Origin: JBBSIN01 sp038232055
GTDB taxonomy: Bacteria > Actinomycetota > Actinomycetes > JADGOV01
DNA: 47,880 nucleotides
Assembly (NCBI GenBank): GCA_038232055.1
Contig: JBBSIN010000010.1
Location: 1 to 47,880, forward strand
Direction: 5' to 3'
Position numbers and translations under genes: made by a program. Below, one piece after another: positions 31,301 to 40,194 of the stretch. The notes below the pieces were generated by a model, which saw only the letters and a program-made list of their open reading frames with translations, did not search any database and was not told the DNA's origin. Position 1 is the first letter of the stretch. Each line of letters begins with the position of its first letter.

Positions 31301-32389
31301 TCACTGGACGGTGAGGTGGACGCGAGCCCAGGAGTTGTTGACGTAACCCTTGGGGTTCCACAGCGACGCAGCCGACTCGGGTTGAGCGGCGGCGGACGTG
31401 TCCCAGGCCCGAGCGGTGACCTCGACGTCGCCGGCGGTCAGCTCGACGATGGTCCGCCAGTGCCGCCACGCCCAGGGGCCGGCCTCTCCGTCCAAGTCAG
31501 CCTGGACCCAGGTGGCGCCACCGTCGAGGGAGACGTCGACACGGGCGACGCCGCGGTCGTCCCCGGCGTACGCGTAGCCGGTGATCTCCGTTCGCCCCGC
31601 TGGCAGGGTAGCGCCGTCGTCGGGGCGCAGGATGTCGGCGTTGAGCGCCACCGAGCCGAGGGACAGCCCGTCGCCGGGGCCCGCGGTGGTGAGGTCCGCG
31701 TCGGAAGGCAGCAGCCGGTACGCCGTGGCTTGGAAGTAGTTCTCCGATGGCTGCTCCTGTGCCGTGATGCGCTGGACCCACTTGACGCTCCGAGCACCAA
31801 TGAAGCCGGGAACCACGACGCGGAGCGGCGCTCCGTGGGCGACCGGCAGCGGCGCCCCGTTCATCGACCAGGCCAGCAGCACCTCCCCGGCCAAGGCCTT
31901 CTTGATCGCGATCGACGCGCCGTACGGCTGCGGTGGATTGGGCAGCTGGGAGACATCGGGAGCTACGAACTCGACGTGCGCCGTCTCGGGCCGAACGCCG
32001 GCCGCGTGCAGGACGTCGGCGAGTCGGGCACCGGTCCACTCGGCGGTCGAGGTGGCACCGGGCCCCCAGGGAGCCTCGCCGGGAATGTCTCGTACGTCGA
32101 TCAGCCCGGCCCGCCGGTTCCCCGCGCACTGCAGTGTCGCGACCAGCGTCTGCGGCTCGAACCGGTGCTGCAGGTCCTCCAGCGACAGGCTCAGCTGTCG
32201 CTCGACGAGGCCGTCGACCGTCAGCCGCCAGGCCTTTGCGTCCAACCGCGGGATGGGGCCGTGGTTGCGACTGTAAAAGGAGTCGAGCGGAGTCAGCACC
32301 TGGTCAGCGAGCCCGCCGCGGGGCGGTTCGGCGTTGTACGGGTCGACCTCGTGCACGATCATGTCGTCTCGCTTGTCCCACAGGCCCAT
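31301..32389 (-). CDS. Sulfite-oxidase-family molybdopterin oxidoreductase
   Basis: The 362-residue protein has the SUOX fold. The molybdenum ligand is Cys88 in TLQCAGNRR. The Moco domain includes VPGFIGARSVKWVQRI, and a C-terminal Mo-co dimerisation domain includes ITGYAYAGDDRGVARVDVSLDGG and NPKGYVNNSWARV. Such enzymes oxidise sulfite to sulfate or related substrates. It starts MGLWDKRDDM with no twin-arginine or other signal, so it should be cytoplasmic; bacterial relatives are often exported. No heme or cytochrome subunit gene is adjacent. The ATG has a GAGGAAGGGG ribosome site. It follows the MMPL gene by 32 bases, so it may be co-transcribed with it. Confidence 0.92.
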   Translation of the reverse strand: MGLWDKRDDMIVHEVDPYNAEPPRGGLADQVLTPLDSFYSRNHGPIPRLDAKAWRLTVDGLVERQLSLSLEDLQHRFEPQTLVATLQCAGNRRAGLIDVRDIPGEAPWGPGATSTAEWTGARLADVLHAAGVRPETAHVEFVAPDVSQLPNPPQPYGASIAIKKALAGEVLLAWSMNGAPLPVAHGAPLRVVVPGFIGARSVKWVQRITAQEQPSENYFQATAYRLLPSDADLTTAGPGDGLSLGSVALNADILRPDDGATLPAGRTEITGYAYAGDDRGVARVDVSLDGGATWVQADLDGEAGPWAWRHWRTIVELTAGDVEVTARAWDTSAAAQPESAASLWNPKGYVNNSWARVHLTVQ

Positions 32390-32421
32390 CGCTTGCCCCT
32401 TCCTCGCCGACCCGCGCCGGA

Positions 32422-34614
32422 TCAGCGGGTGGGTGCCTCGGCTCGTCGCTCGCTACGTGGCGCCGGCACCTCGGCGGGCTCCAGCACAGCGGCGGACGGT
32501 GCCACCCGCAGCGGCCGAGCCAGCCAGGCGGGAAGCCACCAGTTCCACCGGCCGAGCAGAGACACCAGCGCCGGGACGAGTAGCGCCCGCACGATTGTCG
32601 CGTCGATGAGGATGCCGAGTCCGAGGGCCGTCGCCAGCACCTTGATGTCAGTGCCGGGCGCCGACGCCAGCGCGATGAAGGCCCAGAACAGGATGAGCGC
32701 CGCGCAGGTCACCAGCCGTCCGGTCCGCCCGAGACCCTGGATCACGGCGGTGCGGGTCGAGCCGGTCCGGTCGTACTCCTCGCGCATCCGGGACAGGATG
32801 AACACCTCGTAGTCCATGGACAGACCGAAGAGGAAGGCAAAGATGATCACCGGCAGCCAGAACGTCACGGCACCCGTAGCGGCGATGCCGAAAACCGGCT
32901 CCGAGCCGTAGCCAAGCTGCCAGAAGAGCACGACGAAGCCGAACGTGGCCGCGACGGACAGCACGTTGAGCAGCACCGCCTTCAGCGGCAGCAGCAATGA
33001 CCGGAACGCCCGTACGAGCAGCAGGAACGTCGTCAGCGCGATCAGCGCCATGACGAGCGGGAACTTGCCGAACACCGCATTGGTGTAGTCGAGTACCGTC
33101 GCGCCGGGCCCGGCCACGCCAACGACGCCCGGCACGCCGTTGACAGCTTCCCGGATGCGGTTGACGACGCCCGACCGCTTGATGTCGACAAGCTCCTCGT
33201 CGGGCACCACCTCGACCACCGCGGTGCCGTCCTTGCGCCAGGTCGGGTCATTGGGCGCGACGGCGAAGGCGACACCCGGCACGGCTTGCGCTCGCTCGAC
33301 GACCTGGTCGGCCGAGGCTGCTGCCTGGCCGCCACGGACCAGCACCTCGAGAGGGGTGACGATGCCGGCCGGTACGCCGCCGGATCGTAGCGTCGCCAGC
33401 GTCTCGACCGCAGGTCCCGTCGACGCCAGGGACTCGGTCCGCGCCTGCCCCACCTTGATGGCGAAGACCGGCGCCACGAGGAGGCCGAGAAGCACCAGGC
33501 CGACTCCGGCGGCGAGCCAGCGCCGCCGCGAGACGGCCCGTGCCCAGGCCGTCCAGGCCCGCGATGCCGACGCCTCGTGACGCACCCGCGGCCAGTCGAC
33601 CCGGGGTCCGATGCTGCCGAGGATCGCCGGCAGCAGCGTGAGGACGACAGCCGTGCTCACGATCGGGATGAGCATGCCGCCGATGCCCATGCTGCGCAGG
33701 AACGGGACGGGCACCGCAATCAGGGCGAGCAGCGAGATCGCCACCGTACCGGCGGACGCCACGACGGCGTGGCCCGCGGTACGCATCGCCTCGGTGACGG
33801 CTGCGGCGTTGTCTCGGCCGTGCTCGCGCTCCTCGCGCCACCGGTTGACCACCAGCAGCGAGTAGTCGATCGCCACGCCGAGGCCGACCAGGGCGATGAG
33901 GAACTGCACGATGAAGCTCACGTCGGTCAGGTAAGTCACACCCAGCACGCACAAAAAGGTGGCCAGGATCGACACCGCGGCGACCAACAACGGCACCAGC
34001 GCCAGAAAGGAGGCGAAGACGAAGATCAGCACCAGCAGGGCGCCGAACGCGCCGAGCAGCGTCTCGCCCAGCAGGCTCGGCGACTGGTTCTCGTCGCTGC
34101 TCGTATTGCCTTCGGAGAGCTGGAAGTAGCCGGTCGTCCGGACCTGGAAGCCGGTCTTCCGTCCCTGCTCGGCGAGCAGGTCGGCCGCCTTGCGGTACGC
34201 CGGCTTGAACGTGAAGCTCGTGAACCGCTCGTCGACGACGACGCCGTAGGCGGTACGGCCGTCGGAGGTGGTGAACCGCTGGTCGCCGGTGTTGCCGCCC
34301 CACACGACCCGGTATTGCGGGAACTGCTGCTGCACTGCCCGGAACACGCCGTCGACGTCGGCCTTCTGCTGCCCGACGGTGGTACCCGCGGGCACCGTCA
34401 CCGTGACGATCGAGGTGCCCTCGTCGGCGCCGTTACCGTAGGTCTGCACGAGCTGCTTCTCGGTCTCGTAGCCCTGTTGGCCGGGCAGTGAGAAGTCGAC
34501 CGTGAGCCGGTCGATGGTTTTCGACGACGTCGCGCCACCGGCGATGAAGATGATGAGCCATACGACGGCGACCAGCGCCTTGTGGCGCAGTACGAAATTG
34601 CCAAGACGGATCAC
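32422..34614 (-). CDS. MMPL-family RND transporter
   Basis: The 730-residue membrane protein has two repeats of six helices with large external loops after helices 1 and 7. Typical MMPL segments are VALVGLGVAIDYSLLVVNRWREE (about residues 245-265) and AFLFGLSMDYEVFILSRMREEYDRTG in the second half. The latter carries the conserved GxxxDY proton-relay motif. The family exports lipids, siderophores or drugs by proton antiport. The GTG at 34614 is preferred because GGGGAGGGG lies 6 bases upstream; an ATG at 34647 would add 11 residues. The substrate is unknown. Confidence 0.9.
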   Translation of the reverse strand: MIRLGNFVLRHKALVAVVWLIIFIAGGATSSKTIDRLTVDFSLPGQQGYETEKQLVQTYGNGADEGTSIVTVTVPAGTTVGQQKADVDGVFRAVQQQFPQYRVVWGGNTGDQRFTTSDGRTAYGVVVDERFTSFTFKPAYRKAADLLAEQGRKTGFQVRTTGYFQLSEGNTSSDENQSPSLLGETLLGAFGALLVLIFVFASFLALVPLLVAAVSILATFLCVLGVTYLTDVSFIVQFLIALVGLGVAIDYSLLVVNRWREEREHGRDNAAAVTEAMRTAGHAVVASAGTVAISLLALIAVPVPFLRSMGIGGMLIPIVSTAVVLTLLPAILGSIGPRVDWPRVRHEASASRAWTAWARAVSRRRWLAAGVGLVLLGLLVAPVFAIKVGQARTESLASTGPAVETLATLRSGGVPAGIVTPLEVLVRGGQAAASADQVVERAQAVPGVAFAVAPNDPTWRKDGTAVVEVVPDEELVDIKRSGVVNRIREAVNGVPGVVGVAGPGATVLDYTNAVFGKFPLVMALIALTTFLLLVRAFRSLLLPLKAVLLNVLSVAATFGFVVLFWQLGYGSEPVFGIAATGAVTFWLPVIIFAFLFGLSMDYEVFILSRMREEYDRTGSTRTAVIQGLGRTGRLVTCAALILFWAFIALASAPGTDIKVLATALGLGILIDATIVRALLVPALVSLLGRWNWWLPAWLARPLRVAPSAAVLEPAEVPAPRSERRAEAPTR

Positions 34615-34742
34615 GACAGTCCCCTCCCCTGTGGACCGCGGCAGCACCGAGATCCAAACATCCCCGCAGAGAGTCTTGCAGGCGGCCGTGAACTCGAGAA
34701 GACCGACCGGTTACGGCTCCGTGTCCGCCCGATCGGTGATCG

Positions 34743-35225
34743 TCATTCTCCGGTAGTGCCGTCCAGCAGCTCCCGCGTCGCGTCGGCGTGCCCGGCGTGC
34801 CGCGCCGTCTCGTTGATCAAGTGGAGAAGCACCCACCGGAGATCGGTGTCCTCGCCCCGGCTGCACGGCTCCACGAGTGACGCCATCGACCTGACTGCTG
34901 CGTCCGTCGCGGCCGCCCGCTGTTGGTACGCGAGAAGAGCAGCCCCCACCGTGAGCTCGGGTCCGGGAGTGAACTCCTGCTCGCTACGACCGACCTGCTC
35001 GCCGAGCATGCCGCCGTCGATCCATCTCCACTCGACGTGCGTGAGGTGGTTGACGATGCCCAGCAGCGAGATCAACGAGCCGTTCGGCGTCCACCGAGCC
35101 TGGTCCTCGCTCAGGCCCTGGACTTTGCGCACGACGGCCCCGCGGAGAAAGCCGAGCCAGCGCAGAAACAGCTCCCGCTCGTCGGCATTCCCGCCTGGAA
35201 AGCCGGGCTTCTGGTCGGTCGGCAT
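34743..35225 (-). CDS. DinB/DUF664-family protein
   Basis: The 160-residue protein is a four-helix DinB-like protein of the DUF664 subgroup. It carries LLGIVNHLTHVEWRWIDGG and LLHLINETARHAGHADATRELLDG, which supply the putative three metal-binding histidines. Related proteins include mycothiol- and bacillithiol-dependent transferases and maleylpyruvate isomerase-like enzymes. Actinobacteria use mycothiol, so a thiol-transfer or detoxification role is possible but unproven. It precedes the MMPL gene on the same strand with a gap of 128 bases. Confidence 0.86.
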   Translation of the reverse strand: MPTDQKPGFPGGNADERELFLRWLGFLRGAVVRKVQGLSEDQARWTPNGSLISLLGIVNHLTHVEWRWIDGGMLGEQVGRSEQEFTPGPELTVGAALLAYQQRAAATDAAVRSMASLVEPCSRGEDTDLRWVLLHLINETARHAGHADATRELLDGTTGE

Positions 35226-35316
35226 CGCCCAAACCTAGTTGATCAGCCGGTCATCGAGTCGCGCGGTGCGGGTGCCGCTGTGGAGTCTGAGCCTCGGCGC
35301 CAGCCGAGCAGCGGTG

Positions 35317-36051
35317 TCAGCTGAGCAGCGCTTCGATGCCGACTGTGAGCCCAGGCCGCTGTCGCACGGTTCGGACGGCCAGCAGCACGCCCGGCATGAA
35401 CGATGCTCGGTCGAGGGAGTCGTGCCGAATCGTCAGCGTCTCCCCGTGGCCGCCGAGCAGGACCTCCTGATGGGCGAGCAGCCCCGGCAAGCGTACGGCG
35501 TGCACGCGCACCCCGTCGACGTCGGCGCCGCGGGCGCCGTCCAGCGCGCTCGTCGTCGCGTCCGGCATCGCGCCGAGCCCAGCTTCCCGGCGGGCAGCGG
35601 CGACGGACTCGGCAGTACGCCGCGCCGTACCGCTCGGGGCATCGGCCTTACCCGCATGATGCAGCTCGACGATCTCCGTCGACTCGAAGTGGCGCGCCGC
35701 CTCGGCGGCGAACCTCATCATCAGCACCGCTCCGATGCTGAAGTTCGGCGCCACGAGCACGCCGACACCGGACGGTGGGCCGAGCCACGTCCGCACCAGG
35801 GCAAGGCGCTCGGCGGTGAAGCCGGTCGTGCCCACCACGACGGACAGGTCCGCGGCGATGCACCACTGCAGGTTGGCCATCACAGCGTCCGGTGTCGTGA
35901 AGTCGACGACGACCTCAGCCTCGCGCAGCTGCTCTCTGTCGTCGGCCGAGCCGACGGCGGCGACGAGGTCGAGGTCCTCGGCCTCCTCGACCGCGTGGCA
36001 CACCGCTTCCCCCATGCGCCCCGGAGCGCCGAGCACGCCCACCCTGGTCAC
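35317..36051 (-). CDS. dapB: 4-hydroxy-tetrahydrodipicolinate reductase
   Basis: The 244-residue protein has a Rossmann motif VGVLGAPGRMGEAV (4-17), VVVDFTTPDAVMAN, VGTTGF and the signature ELHHAGKADAPSGTA. The active-site histidines are His-His, and the Lys of GKADAPSGTA is catalytic. It reduces the DapA product to tetrahydrodipicolinate with NAD(P)H in lysine and peptidoglycan precursor synthesis. It begins 17 bases after the M16 peptidase stop on the same strand, so it belongs to the pnp-M16-dapB transcript. A 10-kb accessory stretch separates it from thyX. Confidence 0.96.
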   Translation of the reverse strand: MTRVGVLGAPGRMGEAVCHAVEEAEDLDLVAAVGSADDREQLREAEVVVDFTTPDAVMANLQWCIAADLSVVVGTTGFTAERLALVRTWLGPPSGVGVLVAPNFSIGAVLMMRFAAEAARHFESTEIVELHHAGKADAPSGTARRTAESVAAARREAGLGAMPDATTSALDGARGADVDGVRVHAVRLPGLLAHQEVLLGGHGETLTIRHDSLDRASFMPGVLLAVRTVRQRPGLTVGIEALLS

Positions 36052-36068
36052 GCCGGCGCTGCGTTCCG

Positions 36069-37412
36069 TCAGGCCACGGCGGCGGAGAAGTCGTGGTCGT
36101 CGAAGGGACCGATCACCGAAAGGGCCAGTGGCCCGCCCAGCACGTCAGCGGCGATGGCGCGTACGTCGTCCGGCGTCACCGCGTCGATGCAGCGCAGAAC
36201 CTCGTCGACGCCCAGCAGCTCGCCGTAGAGCAGCTCGCTCTTGCCGAGCCGGCTCATCCGCGAGCCCGTGTCCTCGAGACCGAGCACCAGTGCACCGCGC
36301 AGCTGCCCCTTGCCGCGAATCAGCTCGTCGTCGGTGATGCCGCGTTCGGCGACGCCGGCAAGCTGCTCCCGACAGATCGAGAGGACATCGTCGACCTTCT
36401 GCGGCTGGCATCCCGCGTAGACACCGACCACCCCGGTGTCGGCGTAGTTCGCGGCGAAGCTGTAGACCGAGTACGCGAGGCCGCGCTTCTCGCGGACCTC
36501 CTGGAACAGCCGCGAGCTCATGCCCCCACCCAACGCGCCGTTGAGGACGCCGAGCGCGAACCGCCGCTCGTCGGTGCGGGCGATGCCTTCGCCGCCGAGG
36601 ACCACGTTTGCCTGCTCGGTCGGTCGGCGCAGGACCGAGACGCCGCTCCGGAAGGACGGGGGCCGTCCTCCAAGCCTCGGCGGCACCGGCGTGTCGTCGC
36701 CGCCGAGGGCGCCCGCGCCGGTGAACGCGCGTTTCACGAGCCGTACGAGGGCTGCGTGGTCGACGTTGCCGGCCGCGGCGATGACGAAGTTGCCCGCCCG
36801 GTACCGGCGCTTGTAGTAGCCCGCGATGGATCGGCGGTCCATGTCGCCGATCGTGTCGACCGTGCCGATGACCGGCCGACCTAGGGCGGTGTTGCCGTGC
36901 ACGGTCAGGGAGAACGCCTCGTGCACCGCGTCGGCGGGCTCGTCGTCGTGCATGGCGATCTCTTCGAGAATGACGCCGCGTTCGGCCTCGACGTCGCCGG
37001 ATGTCAGCAGTGAGGAGGTCACCATGTCGCATACGACGTCGAGCGCGAGGGGCAGGTCGTCGTCGAGCACCCGCGCGTAGAAGCAGGTGTACTCCTTGGC
37101 GGTGAAGGCGTTGAGCTCGCCGCCGACCGCGTCGAGCGCCGCCGAGATTTCCAGAGCGTCGCGCCGCCTCGTGCCCTTGAACAGCAGGTGCTCGAGGTAG
37201 TGCGAGGCCCCGGACAGCCGCGGCGTCTCGTCGCGCGACCCGACGCCGACCCAGAGCCCGAAGGCGACCGACCGGACGCCGGGCATGGCCTCCGTGATGA
37301 CGCGGAGGCCGCCCGGCAGCACGGTACGCCGGACGAGCGACCCGTCGGTCTCAGTCGACATCGTGCGGGTGGTGCCCGGCCGTTGCGGCCGGGTGAGCGA
37401 CGCGCGGGCCAC
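36069..37412 (-). CDS. M16-family zinc metallopeptidase (PepR-like)
   Basis: The 447-residue protein has the inverted zinc motif HYLEH (His71, Glu74, His75) and the downstream acidic ligand region ILEEIAMHDDEP. The second, inactive M16 domain includes REKRGLAYSVYSF. This is the M16B subfamily, related to mitochondrial processing peptidase, and is conserved downstream of pnp in Actinobacteria. Its substrates are not established. The GTG at 37412 overlaps the pnp TAG by one base; a more conserved start may be MSTETDGSLVRRT at 37361. It lies between pnp and dapB. Confidence 0.94.
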   Translation of the reverse strand: MARASLTRPQRPGTTRTMSTETDGSLVRRTVLPGGLRVITEAMPGVRSVAFGLWVGVGSRDETPRLSGASHYLEHLLFKGTRRRDALEISAALDAVGGELNAFTAKEYTCFYARVLDDDLPLALDVVCDMVTSSLLTSGDVEAERGVILEEIAMHDDEPADAVHEAFSLTVHGNTALGRPVIGTVDTIGDMDRRSIAGYYKRRYRAGNFVIAAAGNVDHAALVRLVKRAFTGAGALGGDDTPVPPRLGGRPPSFRSGVSVLRRPTEQANVVLGGEGIARTDERRFALGVLNGALGGGMSSRLFQEVREKRGLAYSVYSFAANYADTGVVGVYAGCQPQKVDDVLSICREQLAGVAERGITDDELIRGKGQLRGALVLGLEDTGSRMSRLGKSELLYGELLGVDEVLRCIDAVTPDDVRAIAADVLGGPLALSVIGPFDDHDFSAAVA

Positions 37413-39616
37413 TACTCCGCCGGCGCCGGCTCGGTCGCGGCCGCGTCGTCGAGCACCGGCACCAGCGAGATCTTGCCGCGCTGGTCGATCTCGCTGATCT
37501 CGACCTGAACCTTGGCGCCGACCTTGACCACGTCCTCGACGTTCTCCACCCGCTTGCCGCCGGCAATCTTGCGCAGCTGCGAAATGTGCAGCAAGCCGTC
37601 CTTGCCCGGCAGCAGCGACACGAACGCGCCGAACGTCGTCGTCTTGACGACCGTGCCGAGGTAGCGCTCGCCGACCTCTGGCATGAGCGGCGAGACGATC
37701 TGGCGGATCGCCTTGAGAGCCGCGTCCGCCGCCGGGCCGTTCGTCGCGCCGATGTAGACGGTGCCGTCGTCCTCGATGCTGATCTCGGCGCCGCTGTCGT
37801 CCTGGATCTGGTTGATCATCTTGCCCTTCGGGCCGATGATCTCACCGATCTTGTCGACCGGCACCTTCTCGGCGATGATCCGCGGCGCGTACGCCGACAG
37901 GTCGCCTGGCGCGTCGATCGCGTCGGCCATGACGTCGAGGATGGTCATCCGCGCGTTGCGCGCCTGCTGCAGCGCGGACCCGAGCACCGCGGCGGGGATG
38001 CCGTCGAGCTTGGTGTCGAGCTGCAGAGCGGTCACGAAGTCACGGGTGCCGGCGACCTTGAAGTCCATGTCGCCGAAGGCGTCCTCGGCACCGAGGATGT
38101 CGGTGAGCGTGACGTAGTCACCGCCCTCGTACACAAGGCCCATCGCGATGCCGGCCACCGGCGCGCGCAGCGGCACACCGGCGGCGAGCAGCGACAGTGT
38201 CGAGGCGCAGACCGACCCCATCGACGTCGAACCGTTGGAGCCGATCGCCTCGGACACCACGCGCAGCGCGTACGGGAACTCCTCCTTCGGCGGCACGACC
38301 GGCAGTAGTGCCCGCTCCGCGAGTGCGCCGTGGCCGATCTCGCGCCGCTTCGGGGAGCCGACGCGGCCGGTCTCACCGGTGCTGTACGGCGGGAAGTTGT
38401 AGTTGTGCATGTAGCGCTTGCGGGTCTGCGGCGACAGCGTGTCGATCATCTGTTCCATGCGGGTCATCGCGAGCGTGACCACGTTGAGGATCTGGGTCTC
38501 GCCCCGCTCGAAGAGGCTCGAGCCGTGCACTCGCGGGATGACGTCGACCTCGGCCGAGAGGCGCCGGATGTCGGCCGGTCCGCGGCCGTCGATGCGCACC
38601 TTGTCGGTGGCGATCCGCTGCCGGACGAACTTCTTGGTCAGCGCGCGGAACGCCGCGCTCACCTCCTTGTCGCGGCCTGCGAAGTCGGCAGCCAACTGCT
38701 CCTTGCCGAAGGCCTTGATCCGGTCGAGCTCGACCTCACGCTCGGACTTGTCGGCGATCGTCAACGCACGGGTGAGGTCGCCGGTGACGGCTCCGGCGAG
38801 CGCTTCATAGATGTCGTCGGTGTAGTCGAGGAAGATCGGGAAGTCGCGGGCCGGCCGCCCTGGGGCACCCGCTGCCTTCTCGGCGAGCGCCGACTGCGCC
38901 TCGCAGATCGTTTGGATGAACGGCTTGGCGGCCTCCAGCCCGGCGGCGACGACGTCCTCGGTCGGCGCCTGTGCGCCGCCCCGGACCAGCTGCCAGGTCG
39001 CAGTGGTGGCTTCCGCCTCGACCATCATGATCGCGACGTCGTCCCCGGCGACCCGGCCGGCGACGATCATGTCGAAGGTCGCCCGCTCCAGCTCGCTGTG
39101 GCTGGGGAAAGGAACCCAGTCACCGTCGACATTTGCGACCCGTACGGCGCCGATCGGCCCGGTGAACGGGAGGCCGGCGAGCAGCACGGAGCAGGCCGCC
39201 GAGTTGATCGCGATGACGTCGTAGAGGTGGTCTGGGTCGAGCGACAGGATCGTCGAGACGACCTGGATCTCGTTGCGCAGGCCCTTCGCGAACGACGGGC
39301 GCAACGGGCGGTCGGTGAGCCGGCAGGTGAGGACCGCGTCCTCGCTGGGCCGCCCCTCCCGGCGGAAGAACGAACCGGGAATCTTGCCTGCGGCGTACTG
39401 GCGCTCCTCGACGTCGACCGTCAGTGGGAAGAAGTCGAGGTTGTCCTTGGGGTTCTTCGATGCGGTCGTCGCGGACAGCACCATGGTGTCGCCGAGATAG
39501 GCGACGGCCGAGCCGCTGGCCTGGCGGGCGAGGCGGCCGGTCTCGAAGCGCAGCGTGCGGGCGCCGAGCGGCGTGTCGAGCGTCGCCTCGGCGGATGTGA
39601 TGTCGGGGCCCTCCAC
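37412..39616 (-). CDS. pnp: Polyribonucleotide nucleotidyltransferase (PNPase)
   Basis: The 734-residue protein has two RNase PH domains, with FFRREGRPSEDAVLTCRLTDRPLRP in the first and SNGSTSMGSVCASTLSLLAAGVP in the second. An all-helical linker separates them. A KH domain (IGEIIGPKGKMINQIQDDSG) and an S1 domain (GTVVKTTTFGAFVSLLPGKDGLLHISQL) end the protein. It degrades RNA 3'-5' with phosphate and also adds heteropolymeric tails in Actinobacteria. The gene follows rpsO with a 196-base gap that holds two hairpins, the arrangement used for RNase III processing and autoregulation in several bacteria. Confidence 0.97.
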   Translation of the reverse strand: MEGPDITSAEATLDTPLGARTLRFETGRLARQASGSAVAYLGDTMVLSATTASKNPKDNLDFFPLTVDVEERQYAAGKIPGSFFRREGRPSEDAVLTCRLTDRPLRPSFAKGLRNEIQVVSTILSLDPDHLYDVIAINSAACSVLLAGLPFTGPIGAVRVANVDGDWVPFPSHSELERATFDMIVAGRVAGDDVAIMMVEAEATTATWQLVRGGAQAPTEDVVAAGLEAAKPFIQTICEAQSALAEKAAGAPGRPARDFPIFLDYTDDIYEALAGAVTGDLTRALTIADKSEREVELDRIKAFGKEQLAADFAGRDKEVSAAFRALTKKFVRQRIATDKVRIDGRGPADIRRLSAEVDVIPRVHGSSLFERGETQILNVVTLAMTRMEQMIDTLSPQTRKRYMHNYNFPPYSTGETGRVGSPKRREIGHGALAERALLPVVPPKEEFPYALRVVSEAIGSNGSTSMGSVCASTLSLLAAGVPLRAPVAGIAMGLVYEGGDYVTLTDILGAEDAFGDMDFKVAGTRDFVTALQLDTKLDGIPAAVLGSALQQARNARMTILDVMADAIDAPGDLSAYAPRIIAEKVPVDKIGEIIGPKGKMINQIQDDSGAEISIEDDGTVYIGATNGPAADAALKAIRQIVSPLMPEVGERYLGTVVKTTTFGAFVSLLPGKDGLLHISQLRKIAGGKRVENVEDVVKVGAKVQVEISEIDQRGKISLVPVLDDAAATEPAPAE

Positions 39617-39748
39617 GGGCAGTCCCCTTCCGTACGGCGGACCACGGCGGGGCGGGAGGGCCGGTCTTCGATCGAAGTCCCCGGGAATGTCCGGGGGCCA
39701 CCACCGAGGACCGGCGTCCGGGCCCGAACGCCGTGGATCCGGAGCGGT

Positions 39749-39783
39749 CTTCTCGTCGTCCGGGGACTGCCCGTACGACGAAG
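39749..39783 (-). other. Stem-loop in the pnp leader
   Basis: CTTC-TC-GTCGT at 39749-39759 pairs with ACGAC-GAAG at 39775-39783, and the inner CGGG (61-64) pairs with CCCG (70-73), leaving a GACTG loop and a 2-base bulge. Long stems upstream of pnp are known RNase III cleavage sites in Streptomyces and E. coli. Role here is inferred from position. Confidence 0.6.
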
Positions 39784-39805
39784 GGAGCGACCGGCGGTCG
39801 CCCCC
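39783..39805 (-). terminator. GC-rich hairpin after rpsO
   Basis: GCGACCG (39787-39793) pairs with CGGTCGC (39795-39801), and a GGG/CCC extension (39783-39785 with 39803-39805) lies beyond one mismatch. It begins 8 bases past the rpsO stop. There is no U tract, so it may act as an attenuator or 3'-end stabiliser rather than a full terminator. Confidence 0.55.
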
Positions 39806-39812
39806 TCGTCAG

Positions 39813-40082
39813 CTACCGGCGCAGGCCGAGACGCTCGATGAGCGCGCGGTAGCGGTTGACGTCCTTCTTCGCGAGATACTTCAGCAGCCGACGGCGGCGC
39901 CCGACGAGCATGAGCAGGCCGCGCCGACTGTGGTGGTCGTGCTTATGGGACTTGAGGTGCTCCGTCAGGTCGCTGATCCGCCGTGACAGCAGGGCGACCT
40001 GCGTCTCCGGTGAGCCGGTGTCACGCTCTGACGTCGCATGGTCGGACAGAATCTGCTGCTTGACGGCGGAGTCGAGCGGCAC
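39813..40082 (-). CDS. rpsO: Ribosomal protein S15
   Basis: The 89-residue protein matches S15 throughout: VPLDSAVKQQILSDHATSE, DTGSPETQVALLSRRI, LKSHKHDHHSRRGLL and YRALIERLGLRR. It is a primary 16S rRNA-binding protein of the 30S platform. I chose the GTG at 40082, which has AAGGAG 4 bases upstream and gives the normal length. An ATG 14 codons upstream is in frame but not homologous. pnp follows on the same strand. Confidence 0.97.
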   Translation of the reverse strand: MPLDSAVKQQILSDHATSERDTGSPETQVALLSRRISDLTEHLKSHKHDHHSRRGLLMLVGRRRRLLKYLAKKDVNRYRALIERLGLRR

Positions 40083-40194
40083 AAGGCTCCTTCGGAAATC
40101 GAGTGCGCCCGGGGTCTTCGGCACACGGGCAGCCGGATACGACGCCTAGGTTAGCACCCTCGGGGTCGGGTCCTTGATCGGGAAGGGCCGCCCG

